A stretch of 64,000 bases of DNA from Paenibacillus oryzisoli (GCF_001653565.1 NZ_LYPB01000094.1:62001-126000), one strand, 5' to 3'; counted from the first letter of the stretch, positions 9,426-18,796 are shown. The notes: generated by a model from the sequence alone, not told the origin. Translations and numbers: made by a program.

Positions 9426-11597
9426 ATGAAACTTTTCTCCCTACAGAGATCCCTATTTCGAAACATCCTAGCTAGCTTTATGATCTTGATTCTTATCTTC
9501 TGTTCATTTAATCTCTTGATTTTCTGGCTCGTCAAAAACCACCTCCGCAGTGAGATGATCGCACAGAATCGTCTTACCCTGCAGAAGGTGGCTGAGCGCT
9601 ACCAGTTTCAATTAGATAAAGTGAGAGAAGCCCTGTATAAGCAATTTACCGAAAAGTCGGTTATTACCCTTAACAATCAAGTCATTTTAAAAAAGGATTC
9701 CGAGTCCCTCTCTACCCGTCCTATTGTCCTGGACATCCAGAGCATTGCAAGCGATTCGGAGCTATATGTCGATAATATGATCCTCATGTTCCGATCCACG
9801 AATCTGGCCCTGAGCAAGCTCGGTCCTGGAACAACGGTCGATTTATTCAACAGCATCTATCGAAGCTCCATATACCCACTCTCTTACTGGCAATCCCAGT
9901 TTGAGCGCAGTGACAATTATGTGCTTCATCCAGCGACTGTATTTGGCAGCCCCTCCCCAGCAGGTGAGTCAACAGGAAGAATGTTAATTCCTTATTCCAT
10001 TAAGCCTGCGCTCGCTGACAACATGATGATTGCTATGATCGACGGTGATCGCTTGCGTGATGCGATGCTGAAAGAATATCCGGATCTGGACATTACGATC
10101 GTGGGGCCGAATCAAACGGTTATTTATGCGACGAATAAATTGGCTATGGCAAATGGGGCAAGTACGAGAAACGAGGCAGACCAAGCAAACGAGACAAATA
10201 AAGATTCAAATCCGGTCGCTATTGCGTATCAAGATGAAGATGGCTTACGTTACGTCATGCAGATGACGAGTCCTGAATTCACATCTAGAATTCTTCGTTT
10301 GGATAATCTTATGATGATTCTGTTAGGCGTATCTATCGCCATCGCCTTCATGGTCTCGCTCTTTTTCAGCAAACGAATTCATCAACCAGTCCGTCAACTG
10401 ATTCAAGAAAAAGGCGAGATTCAGCAGGAGCTGCAAGATCAACAATCGGAATTAATTAACTATCATTTCATGAATAAACTGAAAAATATCCACCCTGACC
10501 CCCATGAATGGCAGCATATTCAAGGTACCGAGGGGACTTACACCATCGTATTGTACGAGCTGCGCTTTCGCTCACCCGCTTTCACCCAAGTCGCGATGAG
10601 TAGAGAACACCTCTCACAAACGATTGGCGAGCAGCTCAAACGTATTACAGATGAGCGCTTTCGGGATGCCCATACGTTGCAGATGGAACATCATCAGTTT
10701 CTAACGGTGTTCCCTGGCAACGAACGTGAACGCATCCTTGGGATGCTCGAAGAGTTGAAGAGTGCCTTAGACGAAGAGCGTCGGTACTGTCTAGTGACAG
10801 CCGCTATCAGTTCGGCATTCGAGCATTCCCTGCAGTTCGGTCATGCCTACCGACAGGTGAACGAATTAGCTGCGCAAGCTCGCTTGCTGGAAGAGACGCA
10901 AATTGTCGTTGAGTATCGTTCAGATCGTGCTACCTACTTCCTGACCCTCACGCAGGAGCAAGAATTGACCGCAGCGCTGAAATCGGGCAAAGAACAGGAA
11001 ACGCTGGACCTCTTCCTCCCCTGGCTAGACGAGCTAGACCAGAAGGAAGCCTCCGTGGATACGTTTAAGCATATGGTGCTTGCCGTAACTGATAAGGCCA
11101 AAATGGTCCTTGACCATTACAAAGTACCAGCTGACGATACCTTGCAGCTGCGGTCCATCCTGCTTCAATTAGAGGAATGCTGTACACTAGACGAGTACAA
11201 AATAAGCTTCGAAGCTTATTTCCGTATCGTCACTCACCTCATCCGTGAGAAGAAAGAGACCCATGATCCCATCATTGATCATGTGCTTAACGTCATTAAA
11301 GATCAGTATGCGGACGATCTCTCACTCGATGTTCTCGCTGATCAGCTTACACTGAGCAGTTCTTACCTCTCTACGTATATCAAAGAGAAAACCGGCGCCA
11401 ACTTCATGGAACATTTGCATGATCGGCGTGTAGGATACGCGCAAGAGCTGCTGATCCAGACCGACTCCAACATCCAAGACATCGGCCTTCAAGTCGGCTA
11501 CCGCAACATCTCTTCGTTTAATCGCATGTTCAAGAGTCGCACAGGCTCTTCGCCTGGCGAGTACCGTCGAACACATTTGTTGGATAGAAGGGCATGA
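9426..11597 (+). CDS. membrane-bound AraC-family transcriptional regulator
   Basis: The 723-residue protein has a membrane segment at about 13-36, an extracytoplasmic sensor of about 250 residues and a second membrane segment near 293-316. A long cytoplasmic linker with a coiled-coil start (LIQEKGEIQQELQDQQSELI) follows. A two-helix-turn-helix AraC domain ends the protein (about 618-718: YADDLSLDVLADQLTLSSSY; VGYRNISSFNRMFKSRTGSS). This one-component architecture is common in Paenibacillus, where such proteins control neighbouring sugar-uptake genes. The nearest candidate is the orphan binding protein at 12074-13477, converging on it. Signal unknown. Confidence 0.88.
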   Translation: MKLFSLQRSLFRNILASFMILILIFCSFNLLIFWLVKNHLRSEMIAQNRLTLQKVAERYQFQLDKVREALYKQFTEKSVITLNNQVILKKDSESLSTRPIVLDIQSIASDSELYVDNMILMFRSTNLALSKLGPGTTVDLFNSIYRSSIYPLSYWQSQFERSDNYVLHPATVFGSPSPAGESTGRMLIPYSIKPALADNMMIAMIDGDRLRDAMLKEYPDLDITIVGPNQTVIYATNKLAMANGASTRNEADQANETNKDSNPVAIAYQDEDGLRYVMQMTSPEFTSRILRLDNLMMILLGVSIAIAFMVSLFFSKRIHQPVRQLIQEKGEIQQELQDQQSELINYHFMNKLKNIHPDPHEWQHIQGTEGTYTIVLYELRFRSPAFTQVAMSREHLSQTIGEQLKRITDERFRDAHTLQMEHHQFLTVFPGNERERILGMLEELKSALDEERRYCLVTAAISSAFEHSLQFGHAYRQVNELAAQARLLEETQIVVEYRSDRATYFLTLTQEQELTAALKSGKEQETLDLFLPWLDELDQKEASVDTFKHMVLAVTDKAKMVLDHYKVPADDTLQLRSILLQLEECCTLDEYKISFEAYFRIVTHLIREKKETHDPIIDHVLNVIKDQYADDLSLDVLADQLTLSSSYLSTYIKEKTGANFMEHLHDRRVGYAQELLIQTDSNIQDIGLQVGYRNISSFNRMFKSRTGSSPGEYRRTHLLDRRA

Positions 11598-11599
11598 GA

Positions 11600-11644
11600 A
11601 AGGCGGCTACATAACCTCTTACAATGAGGATATATAGCCGCCTT
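11600..11644 (+). terminator. hairpin directly after the AraC-type regulator
   Basis: AAGGCGGCTA and TAGCCGCCTT arms, with an inner CCTC/GAGG pair, form a long stem starting a few bases past the stop codon. The T-run after it is poor, so termination strength is uncertain. Confidence 0.6.
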
Positions 11645-11703
11645 ATCACATTCTGTATTTCCACAAAAACCTCTAACTAACAAGGTTTCAGCTACATTTG
11701 TAT

Positions 11704-11888
11704 TAACTGGAAAATATGTAGCTATTTGCGAGGAATTTCTTTAAAAACTCGATTTAACTGGAAAATATGTAGCTAAATCAACCCTTTTTCGTTCAAATTG
11801 GGTAACTATCTAAAATTAACTGTACTTTTTCCATCTATTGAGCATCTGCACGCAAAATCCCCGAAAATAACTGTACAAAATCCATCTA
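11704..11888. repeat. four-box periodic repeat element (copy 1)
   Basis: Four 21-bp boxes start at 11704, 11755, 11817 and 11868, giving spacings of 51, 62 and 51 bp. Boxes 1 and 2 are identical (TAACTGGA ... ATGTAGCTA). Boxes 3 and 4 are near-copies in opposite orientation (their complements start TAGATGGA). Every box begins TA and ends TA. The element lies between convergent genes. The copy at 58609-58793 has the same layout and similar spacers. Confidence 0.85.
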
Positions 11889-11922
11889 TTTACCTTCGCG
11901 CACTATGAATACTTATAAATTC

Positions 11923-11956
11923 AAGAAAAACCTGAGGGCTGCCTCAGGTTTTTCTT
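11923..11956. terminator. bidirectional terminator between convergent genes
   Basis: A perfect 15-bp inverted repeat (AAGAAAAACCTGAGG and its complement) has a GCTG loop, with A-rich and T-rich flanks. It can terminate transcripts from either side, between the AraC-type regulator and the binding protein. Confidence 0.85.
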
Positions 11957-12073
11957 AATAACGCAACCGTAGCATCAGTGGGAGGAGTCCAGCGAAATGT
12001 ATTCGTTGCAGTAAGTCGCATTTTTCGACTTAGGGGATTCCAATGCGCCCGGTTTACCCAGCCCTCCATTACT

Positions 12074-13477
12074 TCACTTCAACGTCCTATTATACGCATC
12101 GATCTTGGCGTTAATTTCTGCTGTTGCTGCATCGAGGGCTTCCTGCGGCGTTTTATGCCCGCTCAGCGCTTGGCCGATGGCGTTCTCCGTCAGCTTTCTC
12201 GCTTCTGGATAGACCCCCAGAACCCCGCCCTGTGTCGCTTGATTGTGCTTGGCGGCGTTATGCTGCTCAATGGCTGTCTTGAACTGTGGGAACTGTTTCA
12301 TATTGTCTTGTACGATCGGCAGCTCATACGCTTTCTCTGTAATGGGGAAGTAGCCTGTGTTGACATGGAAGAACGCCTGCTGTTCAGGCTCGGACAAATA
12401 TTTCATGAATGCCCATGCCGCCTGCTGCTCTGCCTCCGACTTATTATTCAGGATCCAGTTGCTTGCCCCGCTCACCACTACACCGCCAACACTATCGGCT
12501 GGCTTGGGAAAGAAGCCCGTGCCAACTTCGAACTTCCCATTAACGGAATCGAGGATATCTCGTAGTCCAGCCGTTGTATCGAAGATCATAGCGACCTTCC
12601 CTTCGGCGAACATTTTCTTGGATTCATCGCTCTTACCTGCCGAGTGAATGGCCGCCTTACTGTCAACTAAGCCCTTCCACCAAGTAAGCGCCTTGACGCC
12701 CGCTTCACCATTCAACTGCCACTCCGTTGCTACGCCATCGCGCCCGTTGCCAGCGTTCACCAGCTCAGCGCCCTGATTGGCAATGAGCTGTTCCATGTAC
12801 CAACTATGCGTGCCGAAGTAGGCGCCGGACACACCGTCTCTTGTTACTTTTTTCGCTACTTGGGCAAGGTCTGTATAGAGAACTGGCGGTTGATCCGGGT
12901 TTAGTCCTGCCGCTTTGAACAGATCCCTGTTGTAATACAGAATAGGGTTAGACGTGTTAAAGGGCATTGAATACAGCGTATTCGCCACCCGATAATAATT
13001 GAGTATGGCTTCGTCCATTTGGGACACATCATACTTGTCCTGATCTACGAAGGTCTGAATCGGTGTAATCGCCTTAGAATCGATCATGTATTGCGTGCCG
13101 ATATCGTACACCTGCATCATGGTTGGACCCAAATTGGATCCAATGGATGCTCTTAACTTAGTCAAACTATCGAAGTAGGAGCCCTGAAATACAGCCTCCA
13201 CCTTAATATCCTTATGTGCGGCATTGAAGTTAGTTACGAGCCGGTCCACCACTTGACCGTTCTCACCGCTCATGGAGTGCCACCAGACTACTTTCTTAAC
13301 GCCATTAATGAATGGATCAACTTCACCAACTTCTGCAGCTTTAGCCGCATTCCCTGCCACCGTACCTTTCACCACATCTTCTTGCCCCCATACTGAATAA
13401 ACACCCAGTAGGCCGAACACCAGCACAATGATGATGAAATAAGCGGGTATCGAAATTTTACGTCTTAAAGTCTTCAT
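12074..13477 (-). CDS. family 1 extracellular solute-binding protein (UgpB-like)
   Basis: The 467-residue protein starts at the ATG at 13477 because AGGAGG lies 6 nt upstream; an earlier ATG at 13504 has no such site. A single N-terminal hydrophobic segment (about 9-30) is not followed by a lipobox Cys, so it looks like an uncleaved anchor or ordinary signal peptide. The mature part has VVWWHSMSGENGQVVDRLV, NPILYYNRDLFKAAGLNP and AAWAFMKYLSEPEQQAFF, typical of periplasmic-type sugar or glycerol-phosphate binding proteins such as UgpB. No permease or ATPase gene is adjacent, so it is an orphan that must share a transporter encoded elsewhere. Confidence 0.85.
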   Translation of the reverse strand: MKTLRRKISIPAYFIIIVLVFGLLGVYSVWGQEDVVKGTVAGNAAKAAEVGEVDPFINGVKKVVWWHSMSGENGQVVDRLVTNFNAAHKDIKVEAVFQGSYFDSLTKLRASIGSNLGPTMMQVYDIGTQYMIDSKAITPIQTFVDQDKYDVSQMDEAILNYYRVANTLYSMPFNTSNPILYYNRDLFKAAGLNPDQPPVLYTDLAQVAKKVTRDGVSGAYFGTHSWYMEQLIANQGAELVNAGNGRDGVATEWQLNGEAGVKALTWWKGLVDSKAAIHSAGKSDESKKMFAEGKVAMIFDTTAGLRDILDSVNGKFEVGTGFFPKPADSVGGVVVSGASNWILNNKSEAEQQAAWAFMKYLSEPEQQAFFHVNTGYFPITEKAYELPIVQDNMKQFPQFKTAIEQHNAAKHNQATQGGVLGVYPEARKLTENAIGQALSGHKTPQEALDAATAEINAKIDAYNRTLK

Positions 13478-13569
13478 CTTATCCCTCCTATGACTAGTAA
13501 TCATAGGATCTCAGTGTTTGCCTGTGATTAAGGGAATGTAAAGGGTTTGTAAAACATGACGAAACAGGA

Positions 13570-14655
13570 CTACTCCATCTTCAACTTCGTCCCCTCCGGT
13601 ACGATCTGCACCCACGTGTTGCCCGGCAGCAGCGGCACTTCCTTGCCATCGCTCGCATAGGCGCGAAGCATGCCATTCTTGCGTTCCCACGTGATCGCTT
13701 GGGACAACCCATCTTGGAAGATCACGCCCTTGTTCGGCCCGAACACATCAACAACTCGGCGCCCTTCTTTGTCGATGATCTGATGCTTGCTCTCTAGGAC
13801 AAGCAGATTCTTGGTCTGCAACTGCTTGCTGGTTTCCTTATCGAGATGCGGTTTTCCTTCCATCGAACGCATATAAACACCCTTGGCAGCATCATACTCA
13901 TACGATGCGAAATACCCCATGAGATAAGGGATTTGAATATAATGAACGGCTGCGCCCGTGAGTTTGCCCTGCCCCCCCTTAGCGAATGTGAGCAAAGGCC
14001 CATTCCATTCGGTGCGGAACTTGCGCGCCTCGGCACCTTTTTTCATTTTAGCCACAGAGGTATAGAGATTGTGCGGTGGCTTCCGATCCGTGGAACGCCA
14101 ATAGTAGGCGCCATCGCCGTACACTTCATCGAGATGGGCCAGATTGCGGCCTGCCATCATATCCATCGCATCCTGGCTCCAGCCGGCATGTACAATAATC
14201 GCATCCAGCGCATCGCCAATCTCCACAAAATAAGGCCGAATGCTGCGCACAGGACCAATCACAGCTGCTGGTTGGCTCTGGAACACCGAGACGAATCTAG
14301 TAATCTCGCCCTCGGCTAGGATTTCATAGACGATGTCGGCCTGATCGAGGCCTGTTTGAGGCCGGGCTTGCGGCGCATTTTCGACCATGACCATATAGGG
14401 ACGGGTCTTCACCTCGTAATCGGCTGGCAAACCAGTTAACGGAAATTTGTAAGGAAGCTGCGTTTCTACCGTTGTGCTAACAGACTGAGCAGCAGGCGTT
14501 GGCGTGGCCGAAGACGTCGAGGAGACGGCTTGTGGGCTTGGCGTTGGCGCGGCTGCCGGCTCCTCGCTGCAAGCTGTCATCAACAGAAACGCGCAGCCAA
14601 GAGTAAGCGTGAGGCTTAGGGATTTTTTAGTTAGTACAATCTTCAATGCTTTCAA
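13570..14655 (-). CDS. DUF3048 (YerB-like) lipoprotein
   Basis: The product is a lipoprotein: basic start, hydrophobic stretch and lipobox LMTAC, then an Ala/Pro/Thr/Ser-rich linker. The rest matches the YerB/DUF3048 family: PYMVMVENAPQARPQTGLDQ, ADIVYEILAEGEITRF and ESKHQIIDKEGRRVVDVFG. The biochemical role of the family is unknown to me. A TTG start at 14655 fits the ribosome site TGAGGTG (6 nt); a GTG at 14664 overlaps that site. It stands alone, about 90 bp upstream of the binding-protein gene on the same strand. Confidence 0.85.
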   Translation of the reverse strand: MKALKIVLTKKSLSLTLTLGCAFLLMTACSEEPAAAPTPSPQAVSSTSSATPTPAAQSVSTTVETQLPYKFPLTGLPADYEVKTRPYMVMVENAPQARPQTGLDQADIVYEILAEGEITRFVSVFQSQPAAVIGPVRSIRPYFVEIGDALDAIIVHAGWSQDAMDMMAGRNLAHLDEVYGDGAYYWRSTDRKPPHNLYTSVAKMKKGAEARKFRTEWNGPLLTFAKGGQGKLTGAAVHYIQIPYLMGYFASYEYDAAKGVYMRSMEGKPHLDKETSKQLQTKNLLVLESKHQIIDKEGRRVVDVFGPNKGVIFQDGLSQAITWERKNGMLRAYASDGKEVPLLPGNTWVQIVPEGTKLKME

Positions 14656-14885
14656 CGTATGCACCTCATTTTATCTGATTCTAGTACACATAATTAAGTA
14701 TACGCCAGTGACTGGACTAATAGAATCAATGGTAAATGATTGGTTGCTTACGTCTCGATCGCTTCTTCTACGGATTTGTTCGTATCAGCGGTATAATGGA
14801 ACATCTCCCTGATCCTGCTTGTTTGCCTAGTCTTCTAGCCCCTAAGTACTAGGGTTTCCAAAGAGTAGAAAAAAATTAGGAATTC

Positions 14886-15668
14886 TTATTTGCCGAGAAT
14901 ATCCATCCATATTTTCACCGTTGTAGCTACGATTAGACCAGCCAATATCCACTGAAGCAGCTTGGGATTCAATTTTTTACTGACTTTCGCCCCAATTGGA
15001 GCTGCGATGGTACTTGCAACAACCATAACAATCGACGGAATAAGAAGCATATGTCCTCCCGCTACTTTACCGGCAGTTGAGCCGATCGATGAGATAAAGG
15101 TAATGGCAAGGGAAGAAGCAATCGCTACACGTGTCGGAATTTTCAAAATAACCAGCATGACAGGTACGGTAATAAACGCGCCCGCCGCTCCCACAATACC
15201 TGAAACAACGCCGATAATAGCCGCGAAGATCGCTGCAACTGGTTTATTAAACTTCACCTTGCCAAAGTCCATATCTTCCTGTCCTTTTTTGGGAAGAAAC
15301 ATCATCACCGCTGCGACAAGAGCTAGTACTGCATAGGTAATGTTAATGAAGGAGTCGGATAGAAGTTTCGAACCGTAACCTCCAATAAAACTGCCAACAA
15401 CGATAGTCCCCCCCATGATGATCACGAGCGATTTATTGATATACCCTCCTTTTCGAAAGGCCATCATGCCTGAAAGTGTGGCAAAAAAGACTTGAACCGC
15501 ACTAATTGCCGAAACCTCATGAGCTGTAAATGCCGCAAACCCCAAGGCTGGCGGAATATACAGGAGCATCGGATACTTGATGATGGAACCGCCAATTCCA
15601 ACCATGCCAGAAATGAGAGACCCTATAAAACCAATACCGAATAATAATAGTATCCATCCATAATCCAT
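14886..15668 (-). CDS. TauE/SafE-family sulfite or anion exporter
   Basis: This 260-residue membrane protein has about eight membrane segments in two similar halves. Both GIGGSIIKYPMLLYI and VGAAGAFITVPVMLVI match the TauE/SafE repeat. It starts at ATG 15668, which has GGGGAGAAAG before it; the earlier start at 15698 lacks a site. The family moves small sulfur oxyanions or organosulfur compounds. It sits just after the DsrE gene in the cst-like locus, so export of sulfite or a related product of persulfide oxidation is the likely role (inference). It is the last gene of a DsrE-TauE unit with its own CstR-type operator at 16215. Confidence 0.88.
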   Translation of the reverse strand: MDYGWILLLFGIGFIGSLISGMVGIGGSIIKYPMLLYIPPALGFAAFTAHEVSAISAVQVFFATLSGMMAFRKGGYINKSLVIIMGGTIVVGSFIGGYGSKLLSDSFINITYAVLALVAAVMMFLPKKGQEDMDFGKVKFNKPVAAIFAAIIGVVSGIVGAAGAFITVPVMLVILKIPTRVAIASSLAITFISSIGSTAGKVAGGHMLLIPSIVMVVASTIAAPIGAKVSKKLNPKLLQWILAGLIVATTVKIWMDILGK

Positions 15669-15705
15669 AGCTTTCTCCCCTATCTGGATTCTCACCACCT
15701 TGCTT

Positions 15706-16188
15706 TTAAATAAATAAATTCACTTTGGCATCTGCCGCGTCACCTAAATAAGCTGCTACCCCTGCATACTCGATCCCATCGAGCAGTTCTTCTTTTTGCA
15801 AGCCAAGCAAATCCATCGTCATAGTACAAGCCACTAGCTTAACTCCTTGCTCTTGTGCTAATTCAATGAGCTGCGGCAATGTTAGGGCATTATGCTTTTT
15901 CATCACATACTTAATCATCTTAGGACCTAGTCCGCCGAAATTCATTTTAGATAACCCCAGCTTGTTCGCACCACGCGGCATCATTTTGCCAAACATGGTC
16001 TCCAGCCAGCCTTTTTTGACCAGAACAGATTCATCTTTACGTAACGCATTAAGTCCCCAAAAGGTAAAGAACATCGTGACTTCATGGTCATAAGCAGCTG
16101 CACCGTTGGCAATAATAAATGCAGCAATCGCCTTGTCCAATTCACCGCTAAAAAGTACAATCGTTGATTTTTCTTTATTTTCTATCAC
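15706..16188 (-). CDS. DsrE/DsrF/DrsH-family sulfur-transfer protein
   Basis: The protein of about 160 residues has the DsrE-like pattern: KSTIVLFSGELDKAIAAFII near the start, VTMFFTFWGLNAL, and a Cys in KLVACTMTMDLLG that would carry persulfide sulfur. Such proteins pass sulfane sulfur between partners in the cytoplasm. An ATG at 16197 directly abuts AAAAGGGG; the in-frame GTG at 16188 has about 8 nt spacing and is preferred. It is followed by TauE/SafE at 37 nt and preceded by an ATACCC-N4-GGGTAT operator. Confidence 0.85.
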   Translation of the reverse strand: MIENKEKSTIVLFSGELDKAIAAFIIANGAAAYDHEVTMFFTFWGLNALRKDESVLVKKGWLETMFGKMMPRGANKLGLSKMNFGGLGPKMIKYVMKKHNALTLPQLIELAQEQGVKLVACTMTMDLLGLQKEELLDGIEYAGVAAYLGDAADAKVNLFI

Positions 16189-16214
16189 AAAAGTCATCCC
16201 CTTTTCTATTCAAC

Positions 16215-16230
16215 ATACCCATACGGGTAT
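16215..16230. promoter_or_regulatory. CstR-type operator upstream of the DsrE gene
   Basis: ATACCC, four bases (ATAC), then GGGTAT: perfect 6-bp arms. It lies 27 bp from the DsrE start and matches five other sites in this region, including one beside the cstR-like gene itself. Confidence 0.8.
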
Positions 16231-16263
16231 TTAATAAGGCAAAAAAAATTCTACTTCTCTTTT

Positions 16264-16299
16264 AAGGACTACCACTAATGAAGTGGTAGCCTTTTTTTA
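16264..16299. terminator. hairpin terminator between TusA and DsrE genes
   Basis: CTACCACT and AGTGGTAG arms around TAATGA are flanked by T7 on the + strand and AAAAAAA/TTAAAAG on the minus strand. It ends the TusA transcript, so DsrE-TauE is a separate unit. Confidence 0.65.
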
Positions 16300-16305
16300 A
16301 TTTCC

Positions 16306-16530
16306 TTACCCTTTCTTTACTAAAAAGGTAAATACACCGTTGTCTTCTTTGGATTCAAGGAGTTCATGTTTCGTTTGGTTTACCCAAGCTTGAAAGTCCT
16401 TCATAGAACCTTTATCCGTTGTTTGAAGCTCCATAATTTGTCCAGACTCCAGAGAATCAATCCCTTTTTTTGCTTTAACAATCGGCATCGGACAAGCAAG
16501 ACCTTTTGCATCTACAACTAAGTTTGCCAT
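16306..16530 (-). CDS. TusA-family sulfur carrier
   Basis: The 74-residue protein starts MANLVVDAKGLACPMPIVKA. The CPMP motif (Cys about residue 12) is the TusA sulfur-accepting site. It starts at the ATG at 16530 with AAGGAGAG upstream; the longer frame to 16572 has no site. It lies 16 nt after the TusA-rhodanese gene and is the last member of the four-gene sulfur-transfer operon. It likely takes sulfane sulfur from rhodaneses. Confidence 0.9.
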   Translation of the reverse strand: MANLVVDAKGLACPMPIVKAKKGIDSLESGQIMELQTTDKGSMKDFQAWVNQTKHELLESKEDNGVFTFLVKKG

Positions 16531-16546
16531 TATGCTTCTCTCCTTT

Positions 16547-17131
16547 TTATGATTGATCTTGTTCTTGATCATAAATCCATTCCGTCATGCCAGGCGTTAC
16601 ATTCTTAACATGATGAAACCCCTTGTCGGATAGGATTTGGCAGGCCATATCACTTCGATTTCCCGTACGGCAAACGACATAGTAAACCTGGCTTGGATCA
16701 AGCTCTGTTATTTTGCCTTCCAATTGCCCTAGCGGAATTGAGATCGCACCTGGAATGCGTCCAAATGCATATTCCGCGGGTTCCCGAACATCAATGATAT
16801 GGATGGCTTCCGCTTCCCCGGAAGTAATCTTGGTTTGAAGCTCCTGATTTGTAGCGGTATGGGGATATTTTTGATCTGCCTTGGTATCCGCGGACTCTGC
16901 TTTACGAATAAAGTGGTGAAACACGTCATTTACCTCTTTTAATCCTACGTACTGATGTCCTGTACGGTTGGACCAGCTTTTCAGGTCGGCTATCGAGCCT
17001 TTATCTGTTGCGCGTATTTCCAATACTTCGCCTGCTTTCATTTCATCTATCGCCTTTTTCGTGCGAACGACTGGCAACGGACAAGCAAGACCTTCACATT
17101 CGATTACTCGATTCACTTGCAGGGTTGACAT
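16547..17131 (-). CDS. TusA-rhodanese fusion sulfurtransferase (CstA-like)
   Basis: The 194-residue protein has a TusA domain at about 5-78 (CEGLACPLPVVRTKKAIDEM, with CPLP) and a rhodanese domain at about 95-190 with IIDVREPAEYAFGRIPGA and the active-site loop VVCRTGNRSD. The fusion lets persulfide pass from one Cys to the other within one chain, as in CstA-type multidomain sulfurtransferases. The start at 17131 has GGAGG 8 nt upstream; an ATG two codons earlier is only 2 nt from it. Operon member between rhodanese and TusA. Confidence 0.88.
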   Translation of the reverse strand: MSTLQVNRVIECEGLACPLPVVRTKKAIDEMKAGEVLEIRATDKGSIADLKSWSNRTGHQYVGLKEVNDVFHHFIRKAESADTKADQKYPHTATNQELQTKITSGEAEAIHIIDVREPAEYAFGRIPGAISIPLGQLEGKITELDPSQVYYVVCRTGNRSDMACQILSDKGFHHVKNVTPGMTEWIYDQEQDQS

Positions 17132-17159
17132 GAACATGACCTCCAATTTTATATTTATC

Positions 17160-17468
17160 TTATTTGCCGTACGCTTTTTTTCCAGTCCACTTCGACATGC
17201 CGCCTGGCATGTTGAGCACGTTATATCCCATGGAAGATAGGAAATCACAAGCTTGCCCGCTGCGGTTTCCGCTGCGACAGACGACTACTGTTTCTTGTTC
17301 CCTATCTATTTCATTTAGCGCCCTTGCGATTTGCCCTAACGGAATATGTTTGGCACCTGGGATGTGACCGGACTCCCACTCATCTTGTTCCCGCACATCT
17401 AGAAAAACGACATGTTCCTTCCTATTCATCCGAGCCAAAACTTCGTCCGGCATTTGCTCTTTATACAT
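17160..17468 (-). CDS. single-domain rhodanese
   Basis: The 102-residue protein is one rhodanese domain: HVVFLDVREQDEWESGHIPG and the loop VVCRSGNRSGQA, whose Cys is the sulfur-binding residue. It starts at ATG 17468 with AGGAGG 8 nt upstream; the frame extends to 17609 but overlaps the upstream gene without a ribosome site. It is cytoplasmic and second in the operon after the rhodanese-dioxygenase fusion. Confidence 0.88.
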   Translation of the reverse strand: MYKEQMPDEVLARMNRKEHVVFLDVREQDEWESGHIPGAKHIPLGQIARALNEIDREQETVVVCRSGNRSGQACDFLSSMGYNVLNMPGGMSKWTGKKAYGK

Positions 17469-17499
17469 CGTTGTTGCCTCCTGTCTCTTAAGTAGTGAT

Positions 17500-18648
17500 T
17501 TAGGCATCATGAACTGCGCAGCGATTAGGTCCAATCTCCATTTCTCGTTGTTCCTCATCCGATGGCGTAATTCTGCCCATATTCGTCTGACGTATTTCTT
17601 GATATGCATTCGGCTGTGGTGGTAAATTCTCAGTAACGGTACGACGGAAGGCCGTTTCCTCTCTAATGTTCAAGCCTGGATTCTCTTTGTATAAATCTCC
17701 AAGACGGGCAGATACTTGTCCCCCTTCTCCCAGTTCTGTATATTTACCAAAATGGGCAGGAAGCACGATGAGGTCATGGGACAATTGCTTATAACGCTCG
17801 TACAAAGTTGTTCTAAGATCGGTTACCCAATCCTCAGCTTTACCCGCGAGATCGGGACGACCAATGGATTTGACGAATAAAATATCTCCCGAAAGCAAGA
17901 ATTGCTTGTCTACAATTAACGAGGTGCTTCCGATTGTATGCCCAGGCGAATAAATAGGTTGAATCTGAATTTCGGTATCACCAACGACAATACGGGTTCC
18001 TTCCTCAAGCTTGGCAAAGTCAAACACGACTTCTTCTGCATCTTTTGGGGGCAGCCAATACGTACCGCCTGTTTTTTCAGCTAATTTTCTTCCGCCAGAG
18101 ATATGATCGGCGTGAAGATGCGTATCTATCGTGTGCTTAATGGATACTTGTTTTTCTTTGGCAAAGTTTTCAAACACCGCTGTCATTCGAACGCCATCAA
18201 TGACTGCCGCTTCACCATTCGAAATCACCATGTAAGACAAGCAGCCTTTGCCGATACGGACAAACTGATAGATTTCCCCACCATCTTGCAAATCACCCAC
18301 TTTAACGGGCTCCAGATGTTCACTCCAAGATTTCATGCCTCCCGCCAAGTAAGAAACACGTTCTTTGCCTTGTTCGATCAATTGCTCTCCCACGAATTTA
18401 GAAGATCCTTCTTTCGCACACACAACCAAGATTTCCTTATCATCCGGAAGCTGATCTACAACTGTTTCAACCCCATCGATTAAATCAAAATACGGTGTGT
18501 TTACTATCTGAACATGCGGCCCTTCAATTTTCCAATCCTTAAAGTCGTTTTCGTTACGCACATCTAAGATGAAGAGCGGTTCGTTATTTAAAACTTTTTT
18601 CGCTAATTGTGCCGCGCTCATTCCTTGCAGTTGAACTCCATTACCCAT
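17500..18648 (-). CDS. rhodanese-persulfide dioxygenase fusion (CstB-like)
   Basis: The 382-residue protein has an N-terminal rhodanese domain (about 7-115; [20 protein letters not shown] with Cys77). A metallo-beta-lactamase-fold domain of the persulfide dioxygenase type follows (about 125-340). Its iron-site motif is THLHADH (His177, His179, Asp181, His182), with YSPGHTIGS and LPAHFG further on. Such enzymes oxidise low-molecular-weight persulfides to sulfite. Here rhodanese comes first, and no third domain is seen. ATG 18648 is chosen because GGGAGG lies about 9 nt before it. It is the first gene of the sulfur operon, 51 bp from the operator at 18699. Confidence 0.88.
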   Translation of the reverse strand: MGNGVQLQGMSAAQLAKKVLNNEPLFILDVRNENDFKDWKIEGPHVQIVNTPYFDLIDGVETVVDQLPDDKEILVVCAKEGSSKFVGEQLIEQGKERVSYLAGGMKSWSEHLEPVKVGDLQDGGEIYQFVRIGKGCLSYMVISNGEAAVIDGVRMTAVFENFAKEKQVSIKHTIDTHLHADHISGGRKLAEKTGGTYWLPPKDAEEVVFDFAKLEEGTRIVVGDTEIQIQPIYSPGHTIGSTSLIVDKQFLLSGDILFVKSIGRPDLAGKAEDWVTDLRTTLYERYKQLSHDLIVLPAHFGKYTELGEGGQVSARLGDLYKENPGLNIREETAFRRTVTENLPPQPNAYQEIRQTNMGRITPSDEEQREMEIGPNRCAVHDA

Positions 18649-18698
18649 TGTTTCATTCCTCCCGAGAATGTGATTTAAAATCAAACGCCATTCGCCTC

Positions 18699-18714
18699 AT
18701 ACCCTGTGGGGTAT
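18699..18714. promoter_or_regulatory. CstR-type operator for the sulfur operon
   Basis: ATACCC-TGTG-GGGTAT, with perfect arms, lies 51 bp before the rhodanese-dioxygenase gene. On the minus strand TTGCAC (about 18720) is a possible -35 just upstream, so a bound repressor would cover the promoter. Confidence 0.8.
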
Positions 18715-18780
18715 ATTTTTGTGCAAAAAAAATGTCTGTTAAGCCATGTATTTAGCATTACTTCATAACGTAATATACTT

Positions 18781-18796
18781 ATACCCGTTGGGGTAT
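18781..18796. promoter_or_regulatory. CstR-type operator for the rightward promoter
   Basis: ATACCC-GTTG-GGGTAT lies just left of a TATAAT (18805-18810) that can serve the ferritin-like gene on the + strand. With the site at 18699 it forms a divergent control region. Confidence 0.75.
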
